Positions 32,723 through 40,989 of a DNA stretch of 64,000 nucleotides are shown here, piece by piece. The notes under the pieces are model-generated. The model saw only the letters and a program-made list of their open reading frames with translations. It was not told the DNA's origin and did no database searches. Made by a program: the position numbers and the translations under genes. This DNA comes from Pseudomonas lini. GTDB lineage: Bacteria; Pseudomonadota; Gammaproteobacteria; Pseudomonadales; Pseudomonadaceae. The DNA lies in the NCBI RefSeq assembly GCF_030812475.1, contig NZ_JAUSSR010000016.1:62001-126000 (forward strand), written 5' to 3'. The stretch's first letter is position 1, and every line of letters starts with the position of its first letter.

Positions 32723-34486
32723 ATGTCTGCTGGTTGGCTGCGCGCCTGTGCGCTGGTGATGTTGGGGCTGTTCAGCGTGTCCGCGCTGGCCAAGGATAAA
32801 ACGGCAATCGTGATCGGCGGCGGCCTGTCGGGCCTTACGGCCGCTTATGAGCTGCAGAACAAAGGCTGGCAGGTCACGTTGCTGGAAGCCAAGCCGAGCC
32901 TGGGCGGCCGCTCCGGCATGGCCACCAGCGAGTGGATCGGCAACGACAAGACTCAGCCGGTGCTGAACAAGTACGTCTCGACCTTCAAGCTGGGCATCAC
33001 GCCAGCCCCTGAATTCGTGCGCACGCCGGGCTACCTGATCGACGGCGTGTATTACACCGCGGCCGACCTGGCCACCAAGGACCCGACCACCGCCGACGCG
33101 CTCAAACGCTACGAAAAGACTCTGGACGATCTGGCGCGTTCGATCGAAGACCCGCAGAACCCGGCGGCAAACAGCACGCTGCATGCCCTGGATCAGATCA
33201 ACGTTTCCAACTGGCTCGATCGGCTGACGTTGCCAGCGACCGCCCGTCAGCTGGTCAACCAGCAGATCCGTACCCGCTATGACGAGCCTTCGCGCCTGTC
33301 GCTGCTGTACTTCGCCCAGCAGAGCCGGGTGTACCGTGGCATCTCCGACCGAGACCTGCGCGCGTCGCGCCTGCTCGGTGGCAGCCCGGTATTGGCCCAG
33401 GCTTTCGTCAAGCAACTGAAAACCATCAAGACCAGCGCCCCGGTCTCGGCGATTATCCAGGACAAGGACGGCGTGACCGTCAAAGTCGGCAGCGTCGGTT
33501 ATCAGGCTGATTACGTCGTCGTGGCCGTGCCGTTGCGCGCCCTGAACAAGATCCAGATGACCCCGGCGCTGGATGCCCAGCACCTGGCCGCCATTAAAGG
33601 CACCAACTACGGCTGGCGCGACCAGATCCTGCTCAAGTTCAAGACGCCAGTGTGGGAAAGCAAGGCGCGCATGTCTGGCGAAATCTACAGCAACACCGGT
33701 CTGGGCATGTTGTGGGTCGAGCCGGCGCTGAAGGGTGGCGCCAACGTGGTGATCAACCTGTCCGGCGACAACGCCCGCGTCATGCAGGCCTTCGGCGACA
33801 AGCAGATGGCCGATCAGGTATTGATCCGCCTGCACGCTTTTTATCCACAGGCGCGCGGATCGTTCACCGGTTATGAAATCCGTCGCTACAGCACCGACCC
33901 GTCGATGGGCGGCGCTTACCTGGCCTTCGGTCCGGGACAGATCAGCAAGTACTGGCGCCTGTGGGAGCGTCCGATCCAGCGAGTAGCCTTCGCTGGCGAA
34001 CACACGGACACCTTGTACCCGGGCACCCTGGAAGGTGCCTTGCGCACGGGGCAGCGTGCGGCCAGCCAGGTTGAAGACCTGGCGGCGGGCAAATCCTTCG
34101 AGCCTGCGAAGGTTGTTCCGGCAGCGACCGCCGTGGCGGCTGGTGCAGTGGCGGCGAAGAAGGGCAACTTCTTCAGTAACCTGTTTGGTGGTTCGGATGA
34201 CAAACCTGCACCGGTAAAAGCGCCAGTGCCAGTGGCTCCGGTTGCTCCGGCACCGGTTCCAGCGCCAGTTCCGGCTCCTGCGCCTGCTGCGGTTGAAGCA
34301 CCAAAACCGGCGGCACCAGTGAAAGCCGAACCGGCCAAAAAAGCGCCGGCCAAAGCCCCGGCGAAGAAACCGGCAGCCAAGACCGAGGCGAAAAAAGCAC
34401 CGGCCAAGGCACCAGCGAAAAAGGCCGAACTGGCAAAGAAGCCAGCGGCCAAACCGGCGACGACCACTGAGGCTAAGGCTCAGTAA
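32723..34486 (+). CDS. Exported flavin amine oxidase with Ala/Pro/Lys-rich tail
   Basis: FAD-dependent amine oxidase-like protein of 587 residues. A signal peptide (1-23, ending VSALA) precedes the FAD dinucleotide-binding motif VIGGGLSGLTAAYE (G32-G37) and GGRSG. The C-terminal FAD motif is FAGEHTDTLYPGTLEGALRTGQ (split by eye). Substrate unknown; the orthologue stands at this place in PAO1. From about residue 475 the protein changes to a low-complexity tail: first Pro/Ala/Val repeats, then lysine-rich KAPAKAPAKKPA-type repeats resembling histone-H1-like AlgP. The catalytic part ends before the tail. The upstream gap (32501-32722) should hold divergent promoters for this gene and bioA. Confidence 0.85.
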   Translation: MSAGWLRACALVMLGLFSVSALAKDKTAIVIGGGLSGLTAAYELQNKGWQVTLLEAKPSLGGRSGMATSEWIGNDKTQPVLNKYVSTFKLGITPAPEFVRTPGYLIDGVYYTAADLATKDPTTADALKRYEKTLDDLARSIEDPQNPAANSTLHALDQINVSNWLDRLTLPATARQLVNQQIRTRYDEPSRLSLLYFAQQSRVYRGISDRDLRASRLLGGSPVLAQAFVKQLKTIKTSAPVSAIIQDKDGVTVKVGSVGYQADYVVVAVPLRALNKIQMTPALDAQHLAAIKGTNYGWRDQILLKFKTPVWESKARMSGEIYSNTGLGMLWVEPALKGGANVVINLSGDNARVMQAFGDKQMADQVLIRLHAFYPQARGSFTGYEIRRYSTDPSMGGAYLAFGPGQISKYWRLWERPIQRVAFAGEHTDTLYPGTLEGALRTGQRAASQVEDLAAGKSFEPAKVVPAATAVAAGAVAAKKGNFFSNLFGGSDDKPAPVKAPVPVAPVAPAPVPAPVPAPAPAAVEAPKPAAPVKAEPAKKAPAKAPAKKPAAKTEAKKAPAKAPAKKAELAKKPAAKPATTTEAKAQ

Positions 34487-34542
34487 CGTTCAGGCGTAAA
34501 AAAGCGCGGCTTGAGGGCCTAATGCCGGTTAGTTGAGGAAAT

Positions 34543-34645
34543 TGTAGGAGCGAGCTTGCTCGCGATGGTCGTTAACGATAACGCGTGTTTGCTGGTTAAA
34601 CGCGGCGCTCTTGAGTCCATCGCGAGCAAGCTCGCTCCTACAGGG
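34543..34645. repeat. REPIN, left copy of a near-identical pair
   Basis: Inverted arms tgtaggagcgagcttgctcg and complement, with spacer ttaacgataacgcgtgtttg. About 100 bp are nearly identical to 35015-35117, on the other side of the small lipoprotein gene. Confidence 0.9.
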
Positions 34646-34783
34646 GCAGCATTCGCGCAATCCACGATCCGGGTCCTACACGCCTCAGCGATTTATCAGA
34701 TGCTTCCCACAAAGGAATCAGATCGAAATGATAGATAGTGCCTGATCTTAAATTCTATGTTCTTCAAAAAACTGGAGAGCATC

Positions 34784-34942
34784 ATGAAAGCACTGGCAGC
34801 AACAATAATATTGATAGCCGTATCTGGTTGTGCAGATGGTCGTCCAATGACAACAAATCATGGCACTGAACTAGCCCACAAATGCCAGATAGATCCGTAC
34901 CACCATGATTGCTTGCAGCCCCCTTCAGTCCTCCATAATTAA
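34784..34942 (+). CDS. Small putative lipoprotein
   Basis: Short protein of 52 residues starting MKALAATIILIAVSGCADG, a lipoprotein signal with lipobox AVSGC (lipidated cysteine about residue 17). The mature part is only about 35 residues, with two further cysteines in HKCQIDPYHHDC. CTGGAGAG lies before ATG 34784; an in-frame upstream start at 34757 would weaken the signal peptide. The base composition is lower in GC than the neighbours. It sits between two almost identical REPINs. No family recognised; function unknown. Confidence 0.65.
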   Translation: MKALAATIILIAVSGCADGRPMTTNHGTELAHKCQIDPYHHDCLQPPSVLHN

Positions 34943-35014
34943 TGCGGTGACGGCCAAGCCGGTCAGAAGGCTTTAGCCGCTGAGGCATGCCAGTCAGTGA
35001 AGCGAATGCGGCAC

Positions 35015-35117
35015 CTGTAGGAGCAAGCTTGCTCGCGATGGTCGTTAACGATAACGCGTGTTTGCTGGTTAAACGCGGCGCTCTTGAGTCCATCGCGAGC
35101 AAGCTAGCTCCTACAGG
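35015..35117. repeat. REPIN, right copy of a near-identical pair
   Basis: Nearly the same 100 bp as 34543-34645, in the same orientation, with a few substitutions in the arms (gagcaagcttgctcg; caagctagctcctac). A further half REP element (tgtgggagcgagaccggcttgccgg) lies at about 35159-35190. The rest of the 438-bp gap up to 35380 is AT-richer and should hold the cytochrome b561 promoter. Confidence 0.9.
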
Positions 35118-35380
35118 GTTCTGTGGTGGACACCAATCTTGTGTTCACGCTGATCCACTGTGGGAGCGAGACCGGCTTGCCGGCGAAGGGGCTCGCACAG
35201 GCGCCGCTTTAAAATCCCGCCAGCCACTAACATCCGGCCACAAATTCGCCTTTAATCCTTCCTTAACTCACCTGTTTCATACTCTTCATCGTATTTCTCG
35301 ATATTTCAAAGCGAAATTTTCCGCTTTAAATCGATAGATAACTCGATAGTCTTGATCGCAGTTCTTACAGGATTTGGGCA

Positions 35381-35932
35381 ATGCAGCTACGTAACTCGTC
35401 TTCGCGCTACGGTTGGGTCAGCATCTTCATGCACTGGGCAGTGGCGCTGGCCGTCTTCGGCCTGTTTGCGATGGGCTTGTGGATGGTCGGTCTCGACTAC
35501 TACGACACCTGGCGCAAAGACGCGCCGGACCTGCACAAGAGCATTGGCCTGGTGCTGTTGGCCGTGATGCTGCTACGGGTGTTGTGGCGTTTTATCAGCC
35601 CACCGCCGCCGGCATTGCAAAGCTACAGCCGGATGACGCGCATCGGCGCCAGCTTCGGCCATGGGTTTCTCTACCTCAGTCTGTTTGCAGTGATGATTGC
35701 CGGTTACCTGATTTCCACCGCAGACGGTGTCGGGATCCCGGTGTTTGGCCTGTTTGAAGTTCCTGCGCTGGTGTCCGGACTACCGGACCAGGCAGACACC
35801 GCCGGTGTGATTCATTTCTATCTGGCGTGGGTGCTGGTAATTTTTTCCGGCCTCCATGCGTTGGCAGCATTGAAGCACCACTTTATCGATCGTGATGCGA
35901 CCCTGACACGAATGCTGGGCCGCAAAGCTTGA
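35381..35932 (+). CDS. Cytochrome b561 family protein
   Basis: Four-helix di-haem membrane cytochrome, 183 residues, expected to pass electrons in the inner membrane, possibly from superoxide or quinol as for E. coli CybB. Histidines in suitable helices are in FMHWAVALAVFGLF, DLHKSIGLVLLAVMLLR, GHGFLYLSLFAVMIAGY and HFYLAWVLVIFSGLHALAALKHH (split by eye). It is followed 32 bp later by yceI, a common pairing. Confidence 0.93.
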   Translation: MQLRNSSSRYGWVSIFMHWAVALAVFGLFAMGLWMVGLDYYDTWRKDAPDLHKSIGLVLLAVMLLRVLWRFISPPPPALQSYSRMTRIGASFGHGFLYLSLFAVMIAGYLISTADGVGIPVFGLFEVPALVSGLPDQADTAGVIHFYLAWVLVIFSGLHALAALKHHFIDRDATLTRMLGRKA

Positions 35933-35964
35933 AGTTTAACCTCGACTCCAAAGGAATAGAAAGC

Positions 35965-36558
35965 ATGTTGAAAAAGTCGCTCGCCGCTCTGGCAATCGGT
36001 TCCGCTCTGCTGTCCGCAAACGTAATGGCTGCCGACTATGTTGTCGACAAGGAAGGCCAGCACGCCTTCGTCGACTTCAAGATCAGCCACCTGGGTTACA
36101 GCTACATCACCGGTACCTTCAAGGATATCGACGGCAAGTTCAGCTTCGACGCTGCCAAGCCGGAAGACAGCAAGATCGAGTTCAACGTGAACACCGCCAG
36201 CGTGTTCACCAACCATGCCGAGCGCGACAAGCACATCGCCAGCGGCGATTTCCTGAACGCGAGCAAATTCGGCAAAGCCACGTTTGTTTCCACCGGCGTC
36301 AAAACCACAGGTAAAAACGCTGCGGGTAAAGACACTGCTGACGTGGCGGGTGATCTGACCATCGCCGGTGTGACCAAGCCGATCGTGGTCAAGGCCACTT
36401 TCCTGGGTGAAGGCAAGGATCCATGGGGCGGCTACCGTGCCGGCTTCGAAGGCACCACCAGCATCAAGCGTTCGGACTTCGGCAAGCAGAAAGATCTGGG
36501 CGCACAGTCCGATGCAGTCGAGCTGTACGTTTCGTTTGAAGGTGTGAAAGCGAAGTAA
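35965..36558 (+). CDS. YceI family periplasmic protein
   Basis: Lipocalin-like periplasmic protein of 197 residues with a signal peptide (1-22, SANVMA). YceI proteins bind long isoprenoids or quinones. Motifs: DKEGQHAFVDFKISHLGYSY, HAERDKHIASGDFLN, FGKATFVSTGV, and GTTSIKRSDFG near the C-terminus. ATG 35965 has AAAGGAATAG upstream; an open frame to 35929 overlaps the previous gene and would hide the signal. The cytochrome b561 neighbour and the quinone-binding fold suggest a joint redox role. A strong terminator follows. Confidence 0.94.
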   Translation: MLKKSLAALAIGSALLSANVMAADYVVDKEGQHAFVDFKISHLGYSYITGTFKDIDGKFSFDAAKPEDSKIEFNVNTASVFTNHAERDKHIASGDFLNASKFGKATFVSTGVKTTGKNAAGKDTADVAGDLTIAGVTKPIVVKATFLGEGKDPWGGYRAGFEGTTSIKRSDFGKQKDLGAQSDAVELYVSFEGVKAK

Positions 36559-36574
36559 CATTCGCGCCTGACAC

Positions 36575-36610
36575 AAAAACGCCCCCGATCTCGCGATCGG
36601 GGGCGTTTTT
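36575..36610 (+). terminator. Intrinsic terminator of yceI
   Basis: A perfect stem of ACGCCCCCGATC with GATCGGGGGCGT, 4-nt loop, followed by TTTTT, 17 bp after the yceI stop. The preceding A-run makes it usable on both strands. Confidence 0.93.
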
Positions 36611-36648
36611 TATTGCCTGGCGCAATCCGCATGGCCACCGCAAATCCA

Positions 36649-36740
36649 CTGTGGGAGCGGGCTTGCTCGCGAATGCGGTTGAACATTCAACATTGATGTC
36701 GACTGACCCGCCGCCTTTGCGAGCAAGCCCGCTCCCACAT
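36649..36740. repeat. REPIN
   Basis: Inverted arms tgtgggagcgggcttgctcgc and gcgagcaagcccgctcccac between the two terminators of the convergent yceI and rhlE2 genes. Confidence 0.88.
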
Positions 36741-36783
36741 TTGATCTTTGGTGGATTCAATATTTGTGCCTACCCTAGAAAAC

Positions 36784-36820
36784 AAAAATGCCCCGGATCG
36801 TGAAATCCGGGGCATTTTTT
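36784..36820 (-). terminator. Intrinsic terminator of rhlE2
   Basis: Stem ATGCCCCGGAT / ATCCGGGGCAT with a 6-nt loop and T-runs on both strands, 15 bp after the minus-strand rhlE2 stop. Confidence 0.92.
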
Positions 36821-36834
36821 ATGGCAGCGTTACA

Positions 36835-38709
36835 TCAGCGATTGCGTGTCAGCAACGCTGGTTTCTCGCCGCGCGGACGGCCTGGCAGTTGATCAAGTTG
36901 CTCAGGTGTCGGGAAACGATCGGTTTTCGACTCCTTGTGAATGATCTTCGGCGCTGGACCGCGAGGGTTTTGCACGGCCGGTTCCGAGAGCGGCTTGTCG
37001 TCGCTACGGGCCGGGCGGCGGTTGCGGGACTCTTCGCGACGGGCCTGGCCGTCACGTGGAGCGCCATTGCGCGGGCCGCTGCGCTTGGCCGGTGGCGTAC
37101 CGGTGGTGGCGCCGTCGCTGCTGCGCGGACCGCTCGGGCGACTTTGTGGCTTGCCGCCGCGCGGAGCGCCTGCGCCAGCTGCCGCGCCTGGTGCCGGAGC
37201 ACCCGGACGACGGCCGCGGCCTTGGGCCGGTTTGGCTTGAGGCACGTAGTCGACGCGATTGCCGAAATTATCGATATCGTCGTCCAGGAACTCGTCCGGA
37301 GCACGATCAGCGGCGGCGCGGGGGGCCGGGCGCTGCTGTTCGCGGGCCGGGGTGCCTTCGCGTGGCTTTTGTTCACGGGCCGGACGCTCGCCACGGCCAG
37401 CGGCCGCAGGTTTTTCCTTGCCGCCCTTGTCCTTGCCTTTGTCTTTACGACCGCCGCCACCGCCAGTGCCGTTCGGACCGTCGCCGCGCGGGCCACGTGG
37501 ATTGCGCGGGTTACGCACGTCCGGACGCTCGCGCACTTCAGGTTTCTCGGCTTCCACCGCGCTGGAATCGAAGCCCATCAGGTCGCCGTCGGCGATTTTC
37601 TGCCGGGTCATGCGCTCGATGCTTTTCAGCAGTTTTTCTTCGTCCGGGGCCACCAGCGAGATCGCCTCGCCCGAGCGACCGGCACGGCCAGTACGGCCGA
37701 TACGGTGCACGTAGTCTTCGTCGACGTTCGGCAGTTCGAAGTTGACCACGTGTGGCAACTGGTCGATATCGAGGCCGCGCGCGGCGATGTCGGTGGCGAC
37801 CAGGATCCGCACTTCGCCGGCCTTGAAGTCGGCCAGGGCTTTGGTGCGGGCGTTCTGGCTCTTGTTACCGTGGATGGCGACGGCGGTGAGACCGTGTTTG
37901 TCCAGGTATTCGGCCAGACGGTTGGCGCCGTGCTTGGTGCGAGTGAACACCAGCACCTGTTCCCAGGCGCCAGCGGTGATCAAGTGCGCCAGCAATGAAC
38001 GCTTGTGATTGGCTGGCAGGCGGAACACGCGCTGTTCGATCCGCTCGACCGTGGTGTTCGGCGGCGTGACTTCGATGCGTTCGGGATTGTGCAGCAGCTT
38101 GCCGGCGAGGTCCGTGATGTCTTTGGAGAAGGTCGCCGAGAACAGCAGGTTCTGACGTTTGCTCGGCAGGCGGGCCAGGACCTTCTTCACGTCATGGACA
38201 AAGCCCATGTCGAGCATGCGGTCGGCTTCGTCCAGTACGAGGATTTCCACGTGGGACAGATCGACACTGCCTTGGCCGGCGAGGTCGAGCAGGCGGCCGG
38301 GGCAGGCCACCAGCACGTCGACACCGCGGGACATGGCCTGAACCTGCGGGTTCATGCCGACGCCGCCGAAGATGCAGGCGCTGACGAACTTCAGGTCACG
38401 GGCATAGACCTTGAAACTTTCGTGCACCTGGGCCGCGAGTTCGCGGGTAGGGGTCAGGACCAGCACGCGCGGTTGACGCGGGCCGTGACGCTGGGACTTG
38501 TCCGGATGACCGTTGGGGAACAGCCGTTCCAGGATCGGAAGGGCGAAGCCGCCGGTTTTACCAGTACCTGTCTGTGCCGCGACCATCAGGTCGCGACCTT
38601 GCAACACGGCGGGAATGGCCCGCTGTTGCACCGGAGTAGGCTCGGTATAGCCCGCTGCCTCGATGGCGCGGACTAAAGCCTCGGAGAGACCGAGGGAAGC
38701 AAAGGACAT
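36835..38709 (-). CDS. rhlE: DEAD-box RNA helicase RhlE2
   Basis: ATP-dependent RNA helicase of 624 residues. The Q motif FASLGLSEALVRAIEAAGY, motif I AAQTGTGKT (K51), PTRELA, DEAD in VLDEADRMLDMGF, SAT in LFSATFS, and HRIGRTGRAG are all in order. After about residue 400 comes a roughly 220-residue Gly/Pro/Arg/Lys-rich disordered tail, as in P. aeruginosa RhlE2, which associates with RNase E and supports growth in the cold. ATG 38709 (MSFASLGL) is favoured; an open frame to 38784 reads through the leader. The leader is long, about 200 nt. Confidence 0.94.
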   Translation of the reverse strand: MSFASLGLSEALVRAIEAAGYTEPTPVQQRAIPAVLQGRDLMVAAQTGTGKTGGFALPILERLFPNGHPDKSQRHGPRQPRVLVLTPTRELAAQVHESFKVYARDLKFVSACIFGGVGMNPQVQAMSRGVDVLVACPGRLLDLAGQGSVDLSHVEILVLDEADRMLDMGFVHDVKKVLARLPSKRQNLLFSATFSKDITDLAGKLLHNPERIEVTPPNTTVERIEQRVFRLPANHKRSLLAHLITAGAWEQVLVFTRTKHGANRLAEYLDKHGLTAVAIHGNKSQNARTKALADFKAGEVRILVATDIAARGLDIDQLPHVVNFELPNVDEDYVHRIGRTGRAGRSGEAISLVAPDEEKLLKSIERMTRQKIADGDLMGFDSSAVEAEKPEVRERPDVRNPRNPRGPRGDGPNGTGGGGGRKDKGKDKGGKEKPAAAGRGERPAREQKPREGTPAREQQRPAPRAAADRAPDEFLDDDIDNFGNRVDYVPQAKPAQGRGRRPGAPAPGAAAGAGAPRGGKPQSRPSGPRSSDGATTGTPPAKRSGPRNGAPRDGQARREESRNRRPARSDDKPLSEPAVQNPRGPAPKIIHKESKTDRFPTPEQLDQLPGRPRGEKPALLTRNR

Positions 38710-38921
38710 GAGTAATCCTGTTTTAGTTAGGGCTTGGCCCAATGGGAGTCTTGCCTGGCGCGAATGGCGTTTAAGGGGACGCAATCCCGTCCGGTCCTGC
38801 TGGGCCTCGAAGGCTCATCTGGAGCGCTCGCGCGGGCTGAAAGCTGCGCTGTAGCGGGGTCGAGATGCCTTGAACGAGTCCGAGCGTCCGGGCGTGAGCC
38901 TGGCGGGAAGGCCGGAGTATA
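38710..38921 (-). promoter_or_regulatory. Long 5' leader of rhlE2 with candidate -10
   Basis: TATACT on the minus strand (38921-38916) is a good -10 hexamer; no clear -35 is seen. It implies a GC-rich untranslated leader of about 200 nt before ATG 38709, a length often seen for cold-regulated RNA helicases. No gene is seen in the stretch. Confidence 0.4.
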
Positions 38922-38930
38922 ACAGAGCAA

Positions 38931-39746
38931 TCACTGCGCGCCGCTTTCCTGCTGCTCAACGGTTTTCTTGTGCATGACCGCGGCCTTGACGGCCTTTGCC
39001 CCGGTCCCCGGGTCGGCACCATAACGGGCGCTCAATTCAGCGTAGGCGGGCTCGCGCTTGAAGCGCTTGAGCTCGGCGCCGAAGCGCTGTACCAGCAGGT
39101 CCATGCCCGCGTTGCGACGCACCGCCAGGAACTGGCTTTGCTGGCTTATGACGACCGGGTTTTCCGTGATCTTGTGGCGAATGTTCAGTTCGTCGAGCAA
39201 ATGCTGGCCGACGCGGCGGTCAGTGATCAGCAGATCGATCCGTCCGCGCACCAGTTTGCCGAAGTTGGCCTCATGACTCGGTGCCGGCTCCCGGGTGAAT
39301 AGCGTTGATTCCCGAAAATCCGAGCTGTACAGATACCCTGGCGAGGTGCCGACGGTCAGGCCACGCAATTCTTCCAAGGTCTGAAATGGATGGGGCCGCG
39401 CGTTGGCATAGAACATCACGAACTCGACTTCCGAGAGGGGTTCGCCAGGGTAGAGGAGGGTCGCGTCGCGTTCCTCGCTGTGGAAAATATCCAGTGCGCC
39501 GTCCGCCTGCCCCTGTTCGAGCATCGACAGGCAGCGTTTCCACGGCAGGAACTGCCAGTCGACTTCTATACCCAGGCGCTTGAAGACAATTGCCGTGGTT
39601 TCGTAATCCAGGCCCAGGGCTTTGCCGTTTTCTTCATACACGTATGGCGCCCAGGGTTCTGTGACAATGCGCAGTTTCTCGCCCCGAGCGGCAAAGCTCA
39701 GGCAAGTAAAAAGCATGACTGTCAGCAACTGGGAGATAAGGGGCAT
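38931..39746 (-). CDS. Periplasmic solute-binding protein (amino-acid type, SBP family 3)
   Basis: Periplasmic binding protein of 271 residues. A signal peptide (1-22, SFAARG) precedes KLRIVTEPWAPYVYEENGKALGLDYE, the typical start of bacterial extracellular solute-binding family 3. FLPWKRCLSMLEQGQADGALD carries the W-x-R-C variant seen in many stand-alone pseudomonad members, followed by GLTVGTSPGYLY and GRIDLLITDRRVG. No permease or ATPase is adjacent, so it may be an orphan sensor-like protein instead of a transporter part. Ligand unknown. Confidence 0.85.
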   Translation of the reverse strand: MPLISQLLTVMLFTCLSFAARGEKLRIVTEPWAPYVYEENGKALGLDYETTAIVFKRLGIEVDWQFLPWKRCLSMLEQGQADGALDIFHSEERDATLLYPGEPLSEVEFVMFYANARPHPFQTLEELRGLTVGTSPGYLYSSDFRESTLFTREPAPSHEANFGKLVRGRIDLLITDRRVGQHLLDELNIRHKITENPVVISQQSQFLAVRRNAGMDLLVQRFGAELKRFKREPAYAELSARYGADPGTGAKAVKAAVMHKKTVEQQESGAQ

Positions 39747-39834
39747 GGCCTGAGGTTAGTACTCTCAAGGCTTAATGAGAAGCGCTGGCATGCATGTTTA
39801 ACGCTGACTTTCAGGGATATTGTGCGCAAGGCCT

Positions 39835-40914
39835 CTATTTGCAAGATGAATTGAGCAAGTGATCGTGAATGGCTTTGCATCGACTGCCCAGAATCAGCCG
39901 TACCAGGTCCCTGTCAAACCAGCGTTCGAGCAAGTGCTGAGTGACCGGCTTGCCAAGGCGTTCTTCCTGATTCTGCAGCGCTTTTTCCCACCACACCGGT
40001 CCACATGCCTGGTCGAACTCATTGGGGTGCTCATAGCAGCCGTAGAGGATTTCGCGGATGAACTGACGCAGATGTGCAGGCAATGCCAAGGTGATGAGCT
40101 TGTAGAGCAATCGCTGGGTCCGAGGTGGGCGCGGCAGGTGCATCGTCACCCGGCGCGTGTCATCCAGTGCCGCCTGGCTTGTCGGGTTCCTGGCGTGTTT
40201 GGCCACCCAGGCTTTGACCTTGGCCCTGAACAGCTGCTTGCGGCTCCAGTAATGATGGATCAGGTCCGGACACTTTTTGACCTGCATGCTGCGATAGGCC
40301 GCGACCGACAGGCAGAATTCCTCGAGGGTATAAGCCCCCCGTGCCATGGGAAACAATTCGTCGATCAGGGCAATGGAGAGGTCAAGCACTTGAGCGTCCT
40401 GCCGATGCAAGCCGATCACGCCGGAATTGAGCAGCATCATCTGATCGTCTGCCAGCCCCCTGTCCGCGAGCGTGGCCGACAGTGCGCTGTAGAGGACATT
40501 CTCTTTATTCGTACCGTATCGGGTGTAGTAGTCGTTGCACAGCAGGGTGCCAGGCTGCACGCGATCGAACAATTCAATCGGTGAGCGATGAAAGAAGGTG
40601 TCGGTGTCGATCAGCAAGGCGACCGGCGACTCTTCGAGCACTTGGCGCAATGCGACATGCTTGGCTCGAAAATGATAACCGTGGGGTGCGTTCCAGCGTT
40701 GACGAGTCGCGTCGTCGAGCGTGCGCACGCGTACCGGCAATCGCGCGTAGGGCTGGGGATTGTCAGTGAATACCTGGATGTCCAGCGCTGCGTGGGGGGG
40801 CTCGCGCAACCAGGCCAAGGCACTGGCGATGCTGAACAGCGCTTCCTGATGGTAAGTCTCGGCACCGAATATCAGATAAACAAGCTGCGGACGTGGTGGG
40901 GACGGCTCAGTCAT
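39835..40914 (-). CDS. Glycosyltransferase-like protein of unknown specificity
   Basis: Protein of 359 residues with a nucleotide-sugar transferase look: an N-terminal Rossmann-type strand PQLVYLIFGAETYHQEALFS, then VALLIDTDTFFHRSP, in which the D-x-D of LIDTDTFF would bind a metal and sugar nucleotide, then DDQMMLLNSGVIGLH. The C-terminal half is basic and helical. The start could be ATG 40914 (MTEPSPPRPQ) or ATG 40926; neither has a strong ribosome site. No other polysaccharide genes are near. I cannot name the family with confidence. Confidence 0.6.
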   Translation of the reverse strand: MTEPSPPRPQLVYLIFGAETYHQEALFSIASALAWLREPPHAALDIQVFTDNPQPYARLPVRVRTLDDATRQRWNAPHGYHFRAKHVALRQVLEESPVALLIDTDTFFHRSPIELFDRVQPGTLLCNDYYTRYGTNKENVLYSALSATLADRGLADDQMMLLNSGVIGLHRQDAQVLDLSIALIDELFPMARGAYTLEEFCLSVAAYRSMQVKKCPDLIHHYWSRKQLFRAKVKAWVAKHARNPTSQAALDDTRRVTMHLPRPPRTQRLLYKLITLALPAHLRQFIREILYGCYEHPNEFDQACGPVWWEKALQNQEERLGKPVTQHLLERWFDRDLVRLILGSRCKAIHDHLLNSSCK

Positions 40915-40946
40915 GGGGAACAACATTCCATGGGCTGTTGAATGTA

Positions 40947-40975
40947 AAAGGCCCTCAGAAGAGGGCCTTTGGGTA
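40947..40975 (-). terminator. Intrinsic terminator of metF
   Basis: AAAGGCCCTC and GAGGGCCTTT form a 10-bp stem with a 4-nt loop, followed by T residues on the minus strand, 15 bp after the metF stop. Confidence 0.9.
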
Positions 40976-40989
40976 CGACGTGGTCACTG

